Shown here: piece after piece, positions 1 to 6,228 of the stretch
Layout: the number at the start of each line of letters is the position of its first letter
Position numbering within the stretch: position 1 is the first letter of the stretch
Assembly: GCA_002779055.1 (NCBI GenBank)
Contig: PEXM01000066.1
Span: 1-14,442, forward strand
DNA: 14,442 bases
Direction of reading: 5' to 3'
DNA from: Elusimicrobia bacterium CG08_land_8_20_14_0_20_44_26
GTDB taxonomy: Bacteria > CG03
The notes under the pieces: generated by a model
Told to the model about the DNA's origin: nothing
The model's database searches: none
Seen by the model: only the letters and a program-made list of their open reading frames with translations
Made by a program: the position numbers and the translations under genes

Positions 1-13
1 TAAATGCGGGCTA

Positions 14-42
14 TTGACAAAACGCGGACAATAAAATATCAT
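14..42 (+). promoter_or_regulatory. Sigma70-type promoter of the PadR gene
   Basis: TTGACA (14-19, perfect consensus), a 17-base spacer and TATCAT (37-42, five of six matches to TATAAT). Transcription should start near base 49, about 65 bases before the PadR start codon. The match is seen directly; activity is inferred. Confidence 0.75.
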
Positions 43-43
43 C

Positions 44-60
44 TATGTACAAATAACATA
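44..60. promoter_or_regulatory. Candidate PadR operator
   Basis: Inverted repeat TATGT-N7-ACATA lies just after the -10 box and covers the predicted transcription start. PadR-family regulators commonly bind ATGT/ACAT half-sites with a spacer of about 8 bases and repress their own gene, so autorepression is the simplest reading. Arms are only 5 bases in AT-rich DNA, so chance is possible. Confidence 0.45.
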
Positions 61-71
61 TAGGTGTAACT

Positions 72-95
72 TTTTGACGGCTTTGCGCGTCAAAA
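72..95 (+). promoter_or_regulatory. 5'UTR inverted repeat before the PadR RBS
   Basis: TTTTGACG (72-79), an 8-base spacer and CGTCAAAA (88-95) make a perfect 8-bp inverted repeat ending 5 bases before the strong Shine-Dalgarno GGAGGTGA (101-108). It could be an mRNA hairpin or a second operator. Confidence 0.5.
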
Positions 96-113
96 TATGC
101 GGAGGTGATTAAT

Positions 114-548
114 ATGTGCAAAGATAACAAGCGCGGCGAAAAGTATGGGCCGGAAAAATGCGAATGCCCAAGCGGAAGGATGACGCGTTTTACCGAGCCC
201 TGTCTTTTGTTTTTCCTGGCTAAAAAACCGTCGTACGGATATGAGCTGATGGACAAACTTGAGCAATTCGGATTCACGGAGGGGAAACCCGATCCCGCCA
301 TGATCTACCGGACATTGCGTTATCTGGAAAAAGAGGGCTTCGTCAAGTCCAAATGGGATACAGGGGGAACGGGACCCGCAAAGAGGAATTATAAAATAAC
401 AGCGGAGGGTGTTGATCTGCTTCATGGCTGGGCAAGGAGTATCAGGCAGAGAAAAGAGGTTTTAGATAAGTTCATAGCGCGCTATAAAAAATATTTTAAA
501 GGCAAAATGCCGAAATTTCAGTATTCCTCTTTACTATTAACTTTTTAA
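114..548 (+). CDS. PadR-family transcriptional regulator
   Basis: A 144-residue DNA-binding protein of the PadR family, usually a dimeric winged-helix repressor sensing small molecules or stress. The winged helix spans about residues 26-105: the family pattern SYGYELMDKL is followed by PAMIYRTLRYLEKEGFV (recognition helix region) and a wing with GGTGPAKRNYKITAEG. A C-terminal helix likely dimerises. The N-terminal extension carries four cysteines (C2, C16, C18, C30), which could bind metal or act as a redox switch; this is inference. The ATG at 114 is chosen because GGAGGTGA lies 5 bases before it; a GTG at 105 would overlap that site. It has its own promoter and a candidate autorepression site. 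It lies 39 bases before rplT, but rplT appears to have a separate promoter. The target is unknown; PadR genes often control an adjacent transporter, and none is visible here. Confidence 0.85.
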   Translation: MCKDNKRGEKYGPEKCECPSGRMTRFTEPCLLFFLAKKPSYGYELMDKLEQFGFTEGKPDPAMIYRTLRYLEKEGFVKSKWDTGGTGPAKRNYKITAEGVDLLHGWARSIRQRKEVLDKFIARYKKYFKGKMPKFQYSSLLLTF

Positions 549-558
549 TTTGTACAAT
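530..558 (+). promoter_or_regulatory. Probable promoter of rplT-pheST
   Basis: TTTACT (530-535), a 17-base spacer and TACAAT (553-558, five of six to TATAAT), overlapping the 3' end of the PadR gene. Transcription would start near base 565 and leave a leader of about 23 bases, which excludes a long L20-type leader. The palindrome TTGTACAA (550-557) overlaps the -10 box. Confidence 0.5.
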
Positions 559-587
559 TTGACCAGGGTTTATTAAAAGGAGTAAAT

Positions 588-932
588 ATGGCAAGAGTGA
601 AAAGAGGAATCACGAAAAGAAAAAGACATAAAAAGGTGCTGAAGCGGGCGAAGGGTTTTATCGGCGCGAAAAGGAAGCATTACCGTCAGGCGAATGAAAA
701 TCTCGAGAAGAGCATGATTTACGCCACACGCGACCGCAAGGTAAAAAAAAGAGATTTTCGAAGGCACTGGATTACAAATCTTTCCATAGCATGCGAAAAG
801 GCGGGTTTGAGATATTCCGCCCTGATAAAAGCGATGAAAGATAAAAATGTGGTTCTTTCAAGACCGATGCTTTATAAAATCGCCGTGGAAGATTTTGAAA
901 CTTTTCAGAAAATAGTTGAATTCGTTAAATGA
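588..932 (+). CDS. rplT: 50S ribosomal protein L20
   Basis: L20, 114 residues, binds 23S rRNA early in large-subunit assembly. The whole chain follows the family: a long basic N-terminal helix (MARVKRGITKRKRHKKVLK, then KGFIGAKRKHYRQA), the RDRKVKKRDFRRHWITNLS block, and a globular C-terminal domain ending DFETFQKIVEFVK. Length is close to the usual 115-120. The ATG at 588 has AAAAGGAG upstream at good spacing. In most bacteria rplT follows infC and rpmI and is repressed by L20 acting on that leader. Here a PadR gene is directly upstream with only 39 bases between, so that control circuit cannot be arranged in the usual way. pheS and pheT follow on the same strand and are probably co-transcribed. 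Confidence 0.97.
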   Translation: MARVKRGITKRKRHKKVLKRAKGFIGAKRKHYRQANENLEKSMIYATRDRKVKKRDFRRHWITNLSIACEKAGLRYSALIKAMKDKNVVLSRPMLYKIAVEDFETFQKIVEFVK

Positions 933-998
933 GTCCGCTTAAAAATACTTTTTATATTGCTGTCGGGAATTATCCTCGGCGGCTTTGTATTTTTACAC

Positions 999-1036
999 GG
1001 TCTTTGCAGACCCACGGGAGGCCCTGTGGGCAGGAG
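999..1036 (+). promoter_or_regulatory. Tandem-hairpin leader abutting the pheS RBS
   Basis: Hairpin 1: GGTCT (999-1003), TTGC, AGACC (1008-1012). Hairpin 2: CCCACGGG (1011-1018), loop AGG, CCC-t-GTGGG (1022-1030, one bulged T). The RBS AGGAG (1032-1036) follows at once. The two stems overlap by two bases. The layout matches the leader of pheT. It may be an RNA regulatory element or a dispersed repeat that carries an RBS. Confidence 0.5.
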
Positions 1037-1041
1037 ACATT

Positions 1042-2058
1042 ATGGAAATTGATAGAGAGATATCAAGAATACGGAAAAATTTTTTTGAAACAATCGAAAA
1101 TATCAAAACAGCAGAACAACTCAATAACATTAAAGTTGTCTACATAGGTCGGAAAGGAAAGGTCTCAAGACTTCTCAGAGGTCTCTCCGAACTTCCTGAA
1201 AATTTGCGTCCTTCCGTCGGGCAGCAGCTTAACATTCTTAAAAACGAGATTGAGGCGAAGATAAAAGAGACCTCTTTGCGTTTCGCAACGTCGGAAGAGA
1301 CGCTATCCATTGACGAAACCCTCCCCGGGCGGCCGTTTTTTAAGGGCGTGCATCATCCCCTTAATATTATAAGGGAAAAAATAACGGAAATATTCTTCTC
1401 GCTGGGTTTTTCGCTCGTGGAAGGACCTCTGATTGAGGATGACTGGCACAATTTTACGGCGCTTAATATTCCCGAATTTCATCCCTCGCGCGACACCCAC
1501 GACACTCTTTATATTGAAGGCGAAGGACATAATCTTTTAAGGACTCACACCTCGCCTGTTCAGATAAGAATTATGAAAAATAACACACCCCCTCTCGCCG
1601 TTATCGTTCCGGGAAAATGTTTCAGAAAAGACGCTATTGACGCCTCTCACTTTCCCGTCTTTCACCAGATTGAGGGTCTTTGGGTGGACAAGGATATTTC
1701 GTTCGCCGACCTTAAAGGCGTGCTGATCGGTTTCATCAGCCGCATGTTCAGCCCGAATCTCAAAACGAGATTTCGCTCAAGTTATTTCCCTTTTACCGAG
1801 CCCTCATGCGAACTTGATATTGGCTGTCCCATATGTTCAGGAAGCGGCTGTTCAACCTGCGGCGGGCAGGGATTTATTGAAGTGCTCGGCGCCGGAATGG
1901 TCCATCCGAAAGTTTTCCGCAACGCCGGATACACCGAAAAATATCAGGGTTTCGCTTTCGGTATGGGCATTGAAAGAATCGCTCTTATCTATTACGGCAT
2001 TGCCGACCTTAGAGATTTTTACAATAACGACCTGCGTTTTCTGGAACAATTCGGTTAA
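1042..2058 (+). CDS. pheS: Phenylalanine-tRNA ligase alpha subunit
   Basis: Catalytic alpha subunit of the alpha2beta2 PheRS, which activates phenylalanine with ATP and charges tRNA-Phe in the cytoplasm. It has 338 residues (E. coli PheS has 327). An N-terminal coiled coil (about 1-85) is followed by the class II core: motif 1 region NFTALNIPEFHPSRDTHDT, motif 2 CFRKDAIDASHFPVFHQIEG (FRKD near 194) and motif 3 GFAFGMGIER (about 303-312). An insert with four cysteines (C262, C265, C270, C273; CxxC-x4-CxxC) precedes LGAGMVHP. It looks like a small zinc ribbon and occurs in many bacterial PheS proteins but not in E. coli. ATG 1042 is chosen for the AGGAG six bases upstream; an in-frame TTG at 985 lies in the hairpin leader and is unlikely. 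Confidence 0.97.
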   Translation: MEIDREISRIRKNFFETIENIKTAEQLNNIKVVYIGRKGKVSRLLRGLSELPENLRPSVGQQLNILKNEIEAKIKETSLRFATSEETLSIDETLPGRPFFKGVHHPLNIIREKITEIFFSLGFSLVEGPLIEDDWHNFTALNIPEFHPSRDTHDTLYIEGEGHNLLRTHTSPVQIRIMKNNTPPLAVIVPGKCFRKDAIDASHFPVFHQIEGLWVDKDISFADLKGVLIGFISRMFSPNLKTRFRSSYFPFTEPSCELDIGCPICSGSGCSTCGGQGFIEVLGAGMVHPKVFRNAGYTEKYQGFAFGMGIERIALIYYGIADLRDFYNNDLRFLEQFG

Positions 2059-2064
2059 TGGAAG

Positions 2065-2120
2065 ATGTCTGGGTGCGGACGCTTCGCACCTCAGACATGC
2101 CAACTTCCGGTTGGCAGGAG
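2065..2120 (+). promoter_or_regulatory. Tandem-hairpin leader abutting the pheT RBS
   Basis: Hairpin 1 (2065-2098): ATGTCTG plus GGTGCG pair with CGCACC plus CAGACAT, with one bulged T and a 7-base loop. Hairpin 2 (2099-2115): GCCAAC-TTCCG-GTTGGC, perfect. AGGAG (2116-2120) follows directly, 7 bases before the pheT ATG. No U-run follows either stem, so neither looks like a terminator. Confidence 0.6.
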
Positions 2121-2127
2121 AAAAAAA

Positions 2128-4551
2128 ATGATAATCCCTATAAAATGGCTTAAGGAATTTATTGATGTTAAAAATGCGGACGAAGTTATCGGCATCCTGC
2201 TTAAAGCGGGTTTTGAATCTGTGAAAATCCAGAATGCCGAAAATTTCAAGGGCGTCGTCGCCGCGCAGGTTCTGAAAGTAACGGATATTCCGGGTACGGG
2301 TCTTAAAAACTGCCTGGTGAGCGACGGCCGCGAGCTTTGTTCGGTGGTCTGCGGCGCGCCCAATGTGGATAAAGGACAGCTCGTTGCATTTGCGAGAGCG
2401 GGCGCGGAACTACCCGGGGGCGTTAAAATATCAAAAAAGAAAATAAGAGGCGTAATGTCAAACGGTATGATTTGCTCCGAGAAAGAACTCGGAATCGGAG
2501 ACGACGCTTTAGGCATAACGGTTTTGAAGGAAAATTTGCCTCTCGGCGCGCCGCTTACCTTTAAGAAGGAAGAGAGCGTGGACGTTGAGATAACTGCCAA
2601 CCGCGGCGACTGCCTGTCAATATACGGCATAGCCCGTGAAATAAGCTTTTTTTCAGGGAAGAAACTTTTAAATCCGCCCGAATTTCCTGAAATAACGCAA
2701 GACCAAGGCACTCCTCCTGATTTCAGCATCATTCGTGAGGATGATAACTGTCCGCTTTACAGGGGCTGTCTTATTCAGGGAGTGACAGTGTCACCATCGC
2801 CTGCGTGGATAAAGGAGAAAATTTCATCCCTCGGGCTCAATCCGCAGAATAATATTGTTGACATCACCAATCTTATGCTTTTTGAATTCGGTCAGCCGAT
2901 GCACGCTTTTGACGCCGGTCTCATCACGTCAAAAAAGATAAGAATATCTCCGTCGCAGAAAGGTGAAAAAATAAAACTTCTTGACGGAACGGATTATTCG
3001 CTTTCCGAAAACATTTGTCTCATCAGAAACGACACGGAACCCGTTGCCGTCGGCGGGGTTATGGGCGGCGAGAAATCAGGCATTTCCCCGAGCACCGCTT
3101 CCATTTTTTTAGAAAGCGCGTATTTCCTGCCGGAGGCGGTATACAGGGCTTCGCGGATTATGGGCGTCGCCACGCCCTCGTCAATGAGATTTGCGAGGGG
3201 TGTTGACGGAATAATGGTTAAGAAAGCTCTTATGATGGCTGTTCATCTTATCAAAGAAACCGCGGGAGCCAATTCAAAAGTCGCAGGATTTTTCAAAGAA
3301 GGGAAGCTCCCCGGCAGAACGCCGCTTATGGTGAGAAAAAAATGCGTTTCGTCTCTTCTCGGAACGGATGTGTCCGCGGATGTTATGACGAAGTGTCTGG
3401 CGCAGCTCGGCGGCGTGCAATCAAACGAAGAAGGCGTGTTTGAACTGCTCCCCAATTCCTGGCGCAATGATTTGAATATAGAGGAAGATGTTGCCGAGGA
3501 AATTGCCCGTTTTATAGGTTATGAAAATATCCCTCCCCGTTATCCCCGTATAAGGCGACTCCCTTACGGCCTGCCCGAGGGTGTAATGCAGAGAAATTCA
3601 ATAACAGGGAAGCTGATTTCATCGGGGTTCAACGAAGTGATAACCTCCGATATGATATCCGAGAGGAAACTCTTCCAGAAATTTACGGATGTTGTGAGGA
3701 TAAAAAATCCCGTCTCGACTGATATGGGCGTTTTGAGACCAACTCTTTTCGTGGGTCTGGCAGAGGTTTTCAGGCGCAATGTCGCGCACGGTTTAGCGGA
3801 CATCAGAATTTTTGAGAGCGGCTCCGTTTTTAAAAATACCTCGTCGGGAGCGAGTTTCATAAATGAAGAAGAACTGATTGCCGGCATGGCGTCGGGGGGC
3901 ATCATACCTCTGAGCCATTACGATTGCGGCGAAGTGGATTTTTTTTATGTCAAAGGCGTCCTTGAATCGGTTGTGAGGGGTTTTGTAAAAGGTTTCTCGG
4001 CCATTTCCGCCGAAAGAATAAATTCGCCTTTTTTAAAGAACTCTTTTATTTTTTTTAGGCATGGCGGAAAAGAAAAAGAGGCGCCGCAGACGGATGGCCG
4101 CAAGAATTTGCCGTTTTTTCTCATCGGCGAAGTGCCGTCGGAAATACTTAACTCTTTTGACATAAAAAAGGACTATCTGACTTCGTCTGTCGTCTATTTT
4201 GAACTTTATTACAAGAATTTTTGCGCTCCGGCTTCGGTAGAGAAAAAAGAATACAAGGCGCCGCCCGCTGTCCCTGCGGTCCAGCGCGATATTTCCGTTG
4301 TGGTTGATGAAAGTAAAAAGTTCTCCGCCGTTCTCGAGGCGGTGGAGGCCGCTCGTCCGAAGTATTTGTATGACATAAGACTTCTTGATGTATACAGGGG
4401 CGAGCAGATAGAGAAAGGCAAAAAAAGTGTAAGTTTGCGACTTTTTTTCAGAGGCGAAGGAACGTTGCTACAAACAGACGTGGACAAAGAGATAGCGTCT
4501 GTGCTTGCAATTCTTTCAGAAAATTTGCAAGCCGTTCTCAGGGAAAAATAG
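2128..4551 (+). CDS. pheT: Phenylalanine-tRNA ligase beta subunit
   Basis: Beta subunit of PheRS, 807 residues, giving tRNA-Phe recognition and editing of mischarged Tyr-tRNA. Domains in order: N-terminal segment; OB-fold tRNA-binding domain (about 39-150, with VVCGAPNVDKGQLVAFARAG and GVMSNGMICSEKELG); B3/B4 editing domain (about 210-375, with NNIVDITNLMLFEFGQPMHA); B5 DNA-binding-like domain (about 405-475, with SWRNDLNIEEDVAEEIARFI); a degenerate class II core (about 480-690); and a C-terminal FDX-ACB anticodon-binding domain (about 707-807, with VQRDISVVVDE and SVSLRLFFRGE). This is the complete family architecture at the usual length. ATG 2128 is chosen for the AGGAG at 2116-2120; a reading frame open from 2065 runs back through the hairpin leader. 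It follows pheS by 69 bases. Confidence 0.97.
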   Translation: MIIPIKWLKEFIDVKNADEVIGILLKAGFESVKIQNAENFKGVVAAQVLKVTDIPGTGLKNCLVSDGRELCSVVCGAPNVDKGQLVAFARAGAELPGGVKISKKKIRGVMSNGMICSEKELGIGDDALGITVLKENLPLGAPLTFKKEESVDVEITANRGDCLSIYGIAREISFFSGKKLLNPPEFPEITQDQGTPPDFSIIREDDNCPLYRGCLIQGVTVSPSPAWIKEKISSLGLNPQNNIVDITNLMLFEFGQPMHAFDAGLITSKKIRISPSQKGEKIKLLDGTDYSLSENICLIRNDTEPVAVGGVMGGEKSGISPSTASIFLESAYFLPEAVYRASRIMGVATPSSMRFARGVDGIMVKKALMMAVHLIKETAGANSKVAGFFKEGKLPGRTPLMVRKKCVSSLLGTDVSADVMTKCLAQLGGVQSNEEGVFELLPNSWRNDLNIEEDVAEEIARFIGYENIPPRYPRIRRLPYGLPEGVMQRNSITGKLISSGFNEVITSDMISERKLFQKFTDVVRIKNPVSTDMGVLRPTLFVGLAEVFRRNVAHGLADIRIFESGSVFKNTSSGASFINEEELIAGMASGGIIPLSHYDCGEVDFFYVKGVLESVVRGFVKGFSAISAERINSPFLKNSFIFFRHGGKEKEAPQTDGRKNLPFFLIGEVPSEILNSFDIKKDYLTSSVVYFELYYKNFCAPASVEKKEYKAPPAVPAVQRDISVVVDESKKFSAVLEAVEAARPKYLYDIRLLDVYRGEQIEKGKKSVSLRLFFRGEGTLLQTDVDKEIASVLAILSENLQAVLREK

Positions 4552-4608
4552 TCATCTGTTTTTACTCAGACGGCATTTAGGATTGAAATATAAGAGTTCG
4601 TTATTAAT

Positions 4609-5392
4609 ATGCCCGGTCATTCTGTGAAATTGAGCGATCGCCGCCGGAAGATTTTTTACATTTTCATAGTGGCCGTTATTTTTTCTGTGTTTACGAGATT
4701 GCTCTTCCTGAAGACATACAATCATATGCTTTTGAACGGCGATGCGCCGGGATTTATAAATTACGCGCTCCAGATGAAAAATTTCTACGGTTATTTTGCT
4801 CACCGCACTTTTGACGGGACCTTTTTTTGCTGTCTGCTGGACAGTGTCAGGGTCGCCTTTTTCCGTGTTGGACAATCACGCGAGATTTTACGACAGCCAC
4901 GAACACGCCGGTATGCCGGGTTTTCGTTCACAGGAAGAATCTTTGAAAAATCCGTATTCCGGTAGAAAGATCACGGTATTGAAATATATATTTTCCGGAC
5001 GTTCTGTTAAAGATATTTTTCTGATGTTTATAAAAGGATACGTTAAAACATTAACAAGAGGAGTAAGGCGCATACTTTCGATGCCGTTTAATCTTCAGAT
5101 AATGATTTATCCCGTATGGGCAGGTCTTTGCCTGATGCCTTTTTTAAAAAAAGGCAGGCCTCTTCTTTTTTGGGGTCTTCTTTTTATGCTGCCTCATTCA
5201 TTTATTCTGAATCTTCACCTGGTTGGCGAATCGGCGGTGGATATACGGCTGGCAGCATCATGTCTGCCTCTTATCGCTTTCGCTTTCGCCGCTTTTATAT
5301 ATTCGGCGATGAGGGTTTTCGCTCCTCTTGCAAAGAAAGGGATAATATTAAAGACGTCCCTTTTTTCTGTTGACAAAAGCGCCGGTAAATAG
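4609..5392 (+). pseudogene. Broken membrane glycosyltransferase-like gene
   Basis: Two reading frames, 4609-4965 and about 4796-5392, look like the start and end of one membrane protein. The first encodes a basic N-terminus, a membrane helix (FYIFIVAVIFSVFTRLLFL) and an NGDAPGFINYALQMK segment, resembling the beginning of GT39/ArnT-like polyprenol-phosphate-sugar transferases. It then runs into unrelated residues. The second carries at least two membrane helices (IYPVWAGLCLMPFL; LLFWGLLFMLP) and a late segment VDIRLAASCLPLIAFAFAAF, like the last helices of such enzymes. Removing one T from the T7 tract at 4822-4828 joins the frames into about 260 residues, roughly half the usual 450-550, so the middle is also missing. 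I read it as a decayed gene with a deletion plus a frameshift. The family assignment is tentative, and a frameshifted intact small membrane protein is the alternative. Confidence 0.6.
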
Positions 5393-5398
5393 CATAAT
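5370..5398 (+). promoter_or_regulatory. Promoter giving a leaderless mRNA
   Basis: TTGACA (5370-5375), a 17-base spacer and CATAAT (5393-5398). The ATG of the next gene (5405) begins 7 bases after the last base of the -10 box, exactly where transcription should start, and there is no Shine-Dalgarno (only TTTAAT lies between). The promoter lies in the 3' end of the upstream pseudogene. Confidence 0.75.
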
Positions 5399-5404
5399 TT
5401 TAAT

Positions 5405-5653
5405 ATGAAAGGCAGTATCAGTAAAATTTCAGAAAATATTCACAGGGCCATAGAAGTTATCAGGGAACTTAGAATTGCAAACGAGAAATTAAAGAAAGAA
5501 AATATGATTTTATTAGACCAGATGCGCGCCATTGAGAACGACAGCAAAATTTCGGCGAGAGCGATGAAGGATTTTGAAAGAATGAAACTTGAGAGAATAA
5601 AAATAAAAGATAAAATAGGGGTGATGCTCAACAGTCTTCAGGATGTGAAATGA
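5405..5653 (+). CDS. Small coiled-coil protein, ZapB-like
   Basis: An 82-residue charged protein that looks helical throughout, with hydrophobic residues at heptad-like spacing (for example IHRAIEVIRELRIANEKLKKEN) and no membrane segment. Its last codon overlaps the zapA start (ATGA at 5650-5653), so the two are translationally coupled. A short coiled-coil gene directly before zapA recurs in many bacteria and is often annotated ZapB-like. In E. coli, ZapB is a coiled-coil protein that binds ZapA and helps assemble the FtsZ ring. A role as a partner of ZapA is inferred from position and structure; the sequence is too generic to prove homology. It has its own strong promoter and is predicted to be translated from a leaderless transcript. 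Confidence 0.75.
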   Translation: MKGSISKISENIHRAIEVIRELRIANEKLKKENMILLDQMRAIENDSKISARAMKDFERMKLERIKIKDKIGVMLNSLQDVK

Positions 5654-5931
5654 AAGTAGAAGTAAATATACTCGGTAATTTTTTGATGGTTGAAACCGGC
5701 GACGAAACTGCGGAGGCAATTCAGGAGGCGGCTTTGTTTCTTAATAAAAAAACGGCAGAGGTGGCGAAAGCGAGCCGCTCGGCGGATACGATAAAAGTGG
5801 CTTTGATAACTCTTTTAGACATTACCGCCGATTATTTGAAACTGAAGGATAGGGCTACCTCCGGCGATGTGGAGGCCGGAAAGGAAATTGATACTCTTAA
5901 TAAAAAATTAGAGGAAGTTTTAAATGAATGA
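5650..5931 (+). CDS. zapA: Cell division protein ZapA
   Basis: A 93-residue ZapA-family protein, a small cytoplasmic factor that cross-links FtsZ filaments and stabilises the Z ring. The N-terminal part MKVEVNILGNFLMVETGDE is the usual beta-strand head (in the family: V.I.G..Y.l......e). It is followed by EAIQEAALFLNKKTAEVAKAS, an alanine-rich middle helix (TIKVALITLLDITADYLKLK) and a C-terminal coiled coil (GKEIDTLNKKLEEVLNE). The length is normal. The ATG overlaps the stop of the upstream coiled-coil gene, so it is probably translated by coupling. The probable 6S RNA begins about 50 bases after the stop, the usual zapA-ssrS neighbourhood. Confidence 0.88.
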   Translation: MKVEVNILGNFLMVETGDETAEAIQEAALFLNKKTAEVAKASRSADTIKVALITLLDITADYLKLKDRATSGDVEAGKEIDTLNKKLEEVLNE

Positions 5932-5974
5932 AAACTCATCCGTCCGGAAAGATTTGCCGGCGGGGAGTTTCAGG

Positions 5975-6135
5975 CGATATATTCCTGCGGCCGCGGTGAT
6001 GTGTGTGATTCTCGAAAGGCTCTAAGAAGGTTATGGGATTCCGATGCCTCGTCTCTTGGGGCGGGGCTTTAAGAAACCCACTTTGATTAAGAAGCCTTCT
6101 TCAAATCACGCCCACCCGGCAGCGGGATAAGACCG
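5975..6135 (+). ncRNA. ssrS: Probable 6S RNA
   Basis: 6S RNA mimics an open promoter and binds the housekeeping RNA polymerase holoenzyme. Position is the main evidence: it follows zapA and precedes the 5-formyl-THF cyclo-ligase gene (with rarA between), the classic ssrS locus. The sequence folds into one long interrupted rod. Closing stem: CCTGC (5984-5988) with GCGGG (6122-6126), GCCG (5990-5993) with CGGC (6117-6120), GGTG (5995-5998) with CACC (6113-6116), and GTGATT (6005-6010) with AATCAC (6104-6109). An asymmetric internal bubble (5' strand about 6011-6023) follows. The next stem is AAGAAGG (6024-6030) with CCTTCTT (6095-6101), and an apical hairpin GCCTCG/CGGGGC closes the rod. Ends are uncertain by 10-20 bases. 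The core is a little shorter than the usual 180 bases. Confidence 0.68.
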
Positions 6136-6228
6136 GTCTACGGGGGCTGTCCCTCTTAATAAAATAATAGGGTCTGCGGAGCGTTTCCTTGGGGAATGCC
6201 GATAAATCGGCGAACTACAAGGTTGAAT
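6136..6228 (+). other. Intergenic spacer before rarA
   Basis: No gene seen. It holds a perfect palindrome GACCGGTC (6131-6138), just past the 6S RNA core, and a tight hairpin GCCGAT-AA-ATCGGC (6198-6211) ahead of the rarA start. No clear terminator U-run or promoter was found. The reading frame open from ATG 6196 covers this hairpin and is not believed to be the true N-terminus. Confidence 0.4.

Noticed and set aside
933..1052. Hydrophobic reading in the rplT frame after its stop (LKILFILLSGIILGGFVFL...)
   Set aside because: It looks like a membrane segment but has no usable start codon and needs stop readthrough; probably chance in AT-rich DNA or a remnant.
929..1147. Open frame from the ATG overlapping the rplT stop (72 codons)
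   Set aside because: It runs far into pheS in another frame and its composition is not protein-like.
2091..2732. 213-codon minus-strand frame opposite pheT
   Set aside because: Shadow of pheT; no RBS, low-complexity Ser/Pro/Phe composition, no recognisable domain.
5335..5366. AAAGGGA...TCCCTTTTTT as an intrinsic terminator after the broken gene
   Set aside because: Seven mostly A-T and G-C pairs with a 16-base loop is weak, and it lies inside the frame remnant; possible but not supported enough to annotate.
5924..6025. Short frame of 33 codons overlapping the zapA end and running into the 6S RNA
   Set aside because: Arg/Ala-rich with no family resemblance and overlapping a well-supported structured RNA; not called.
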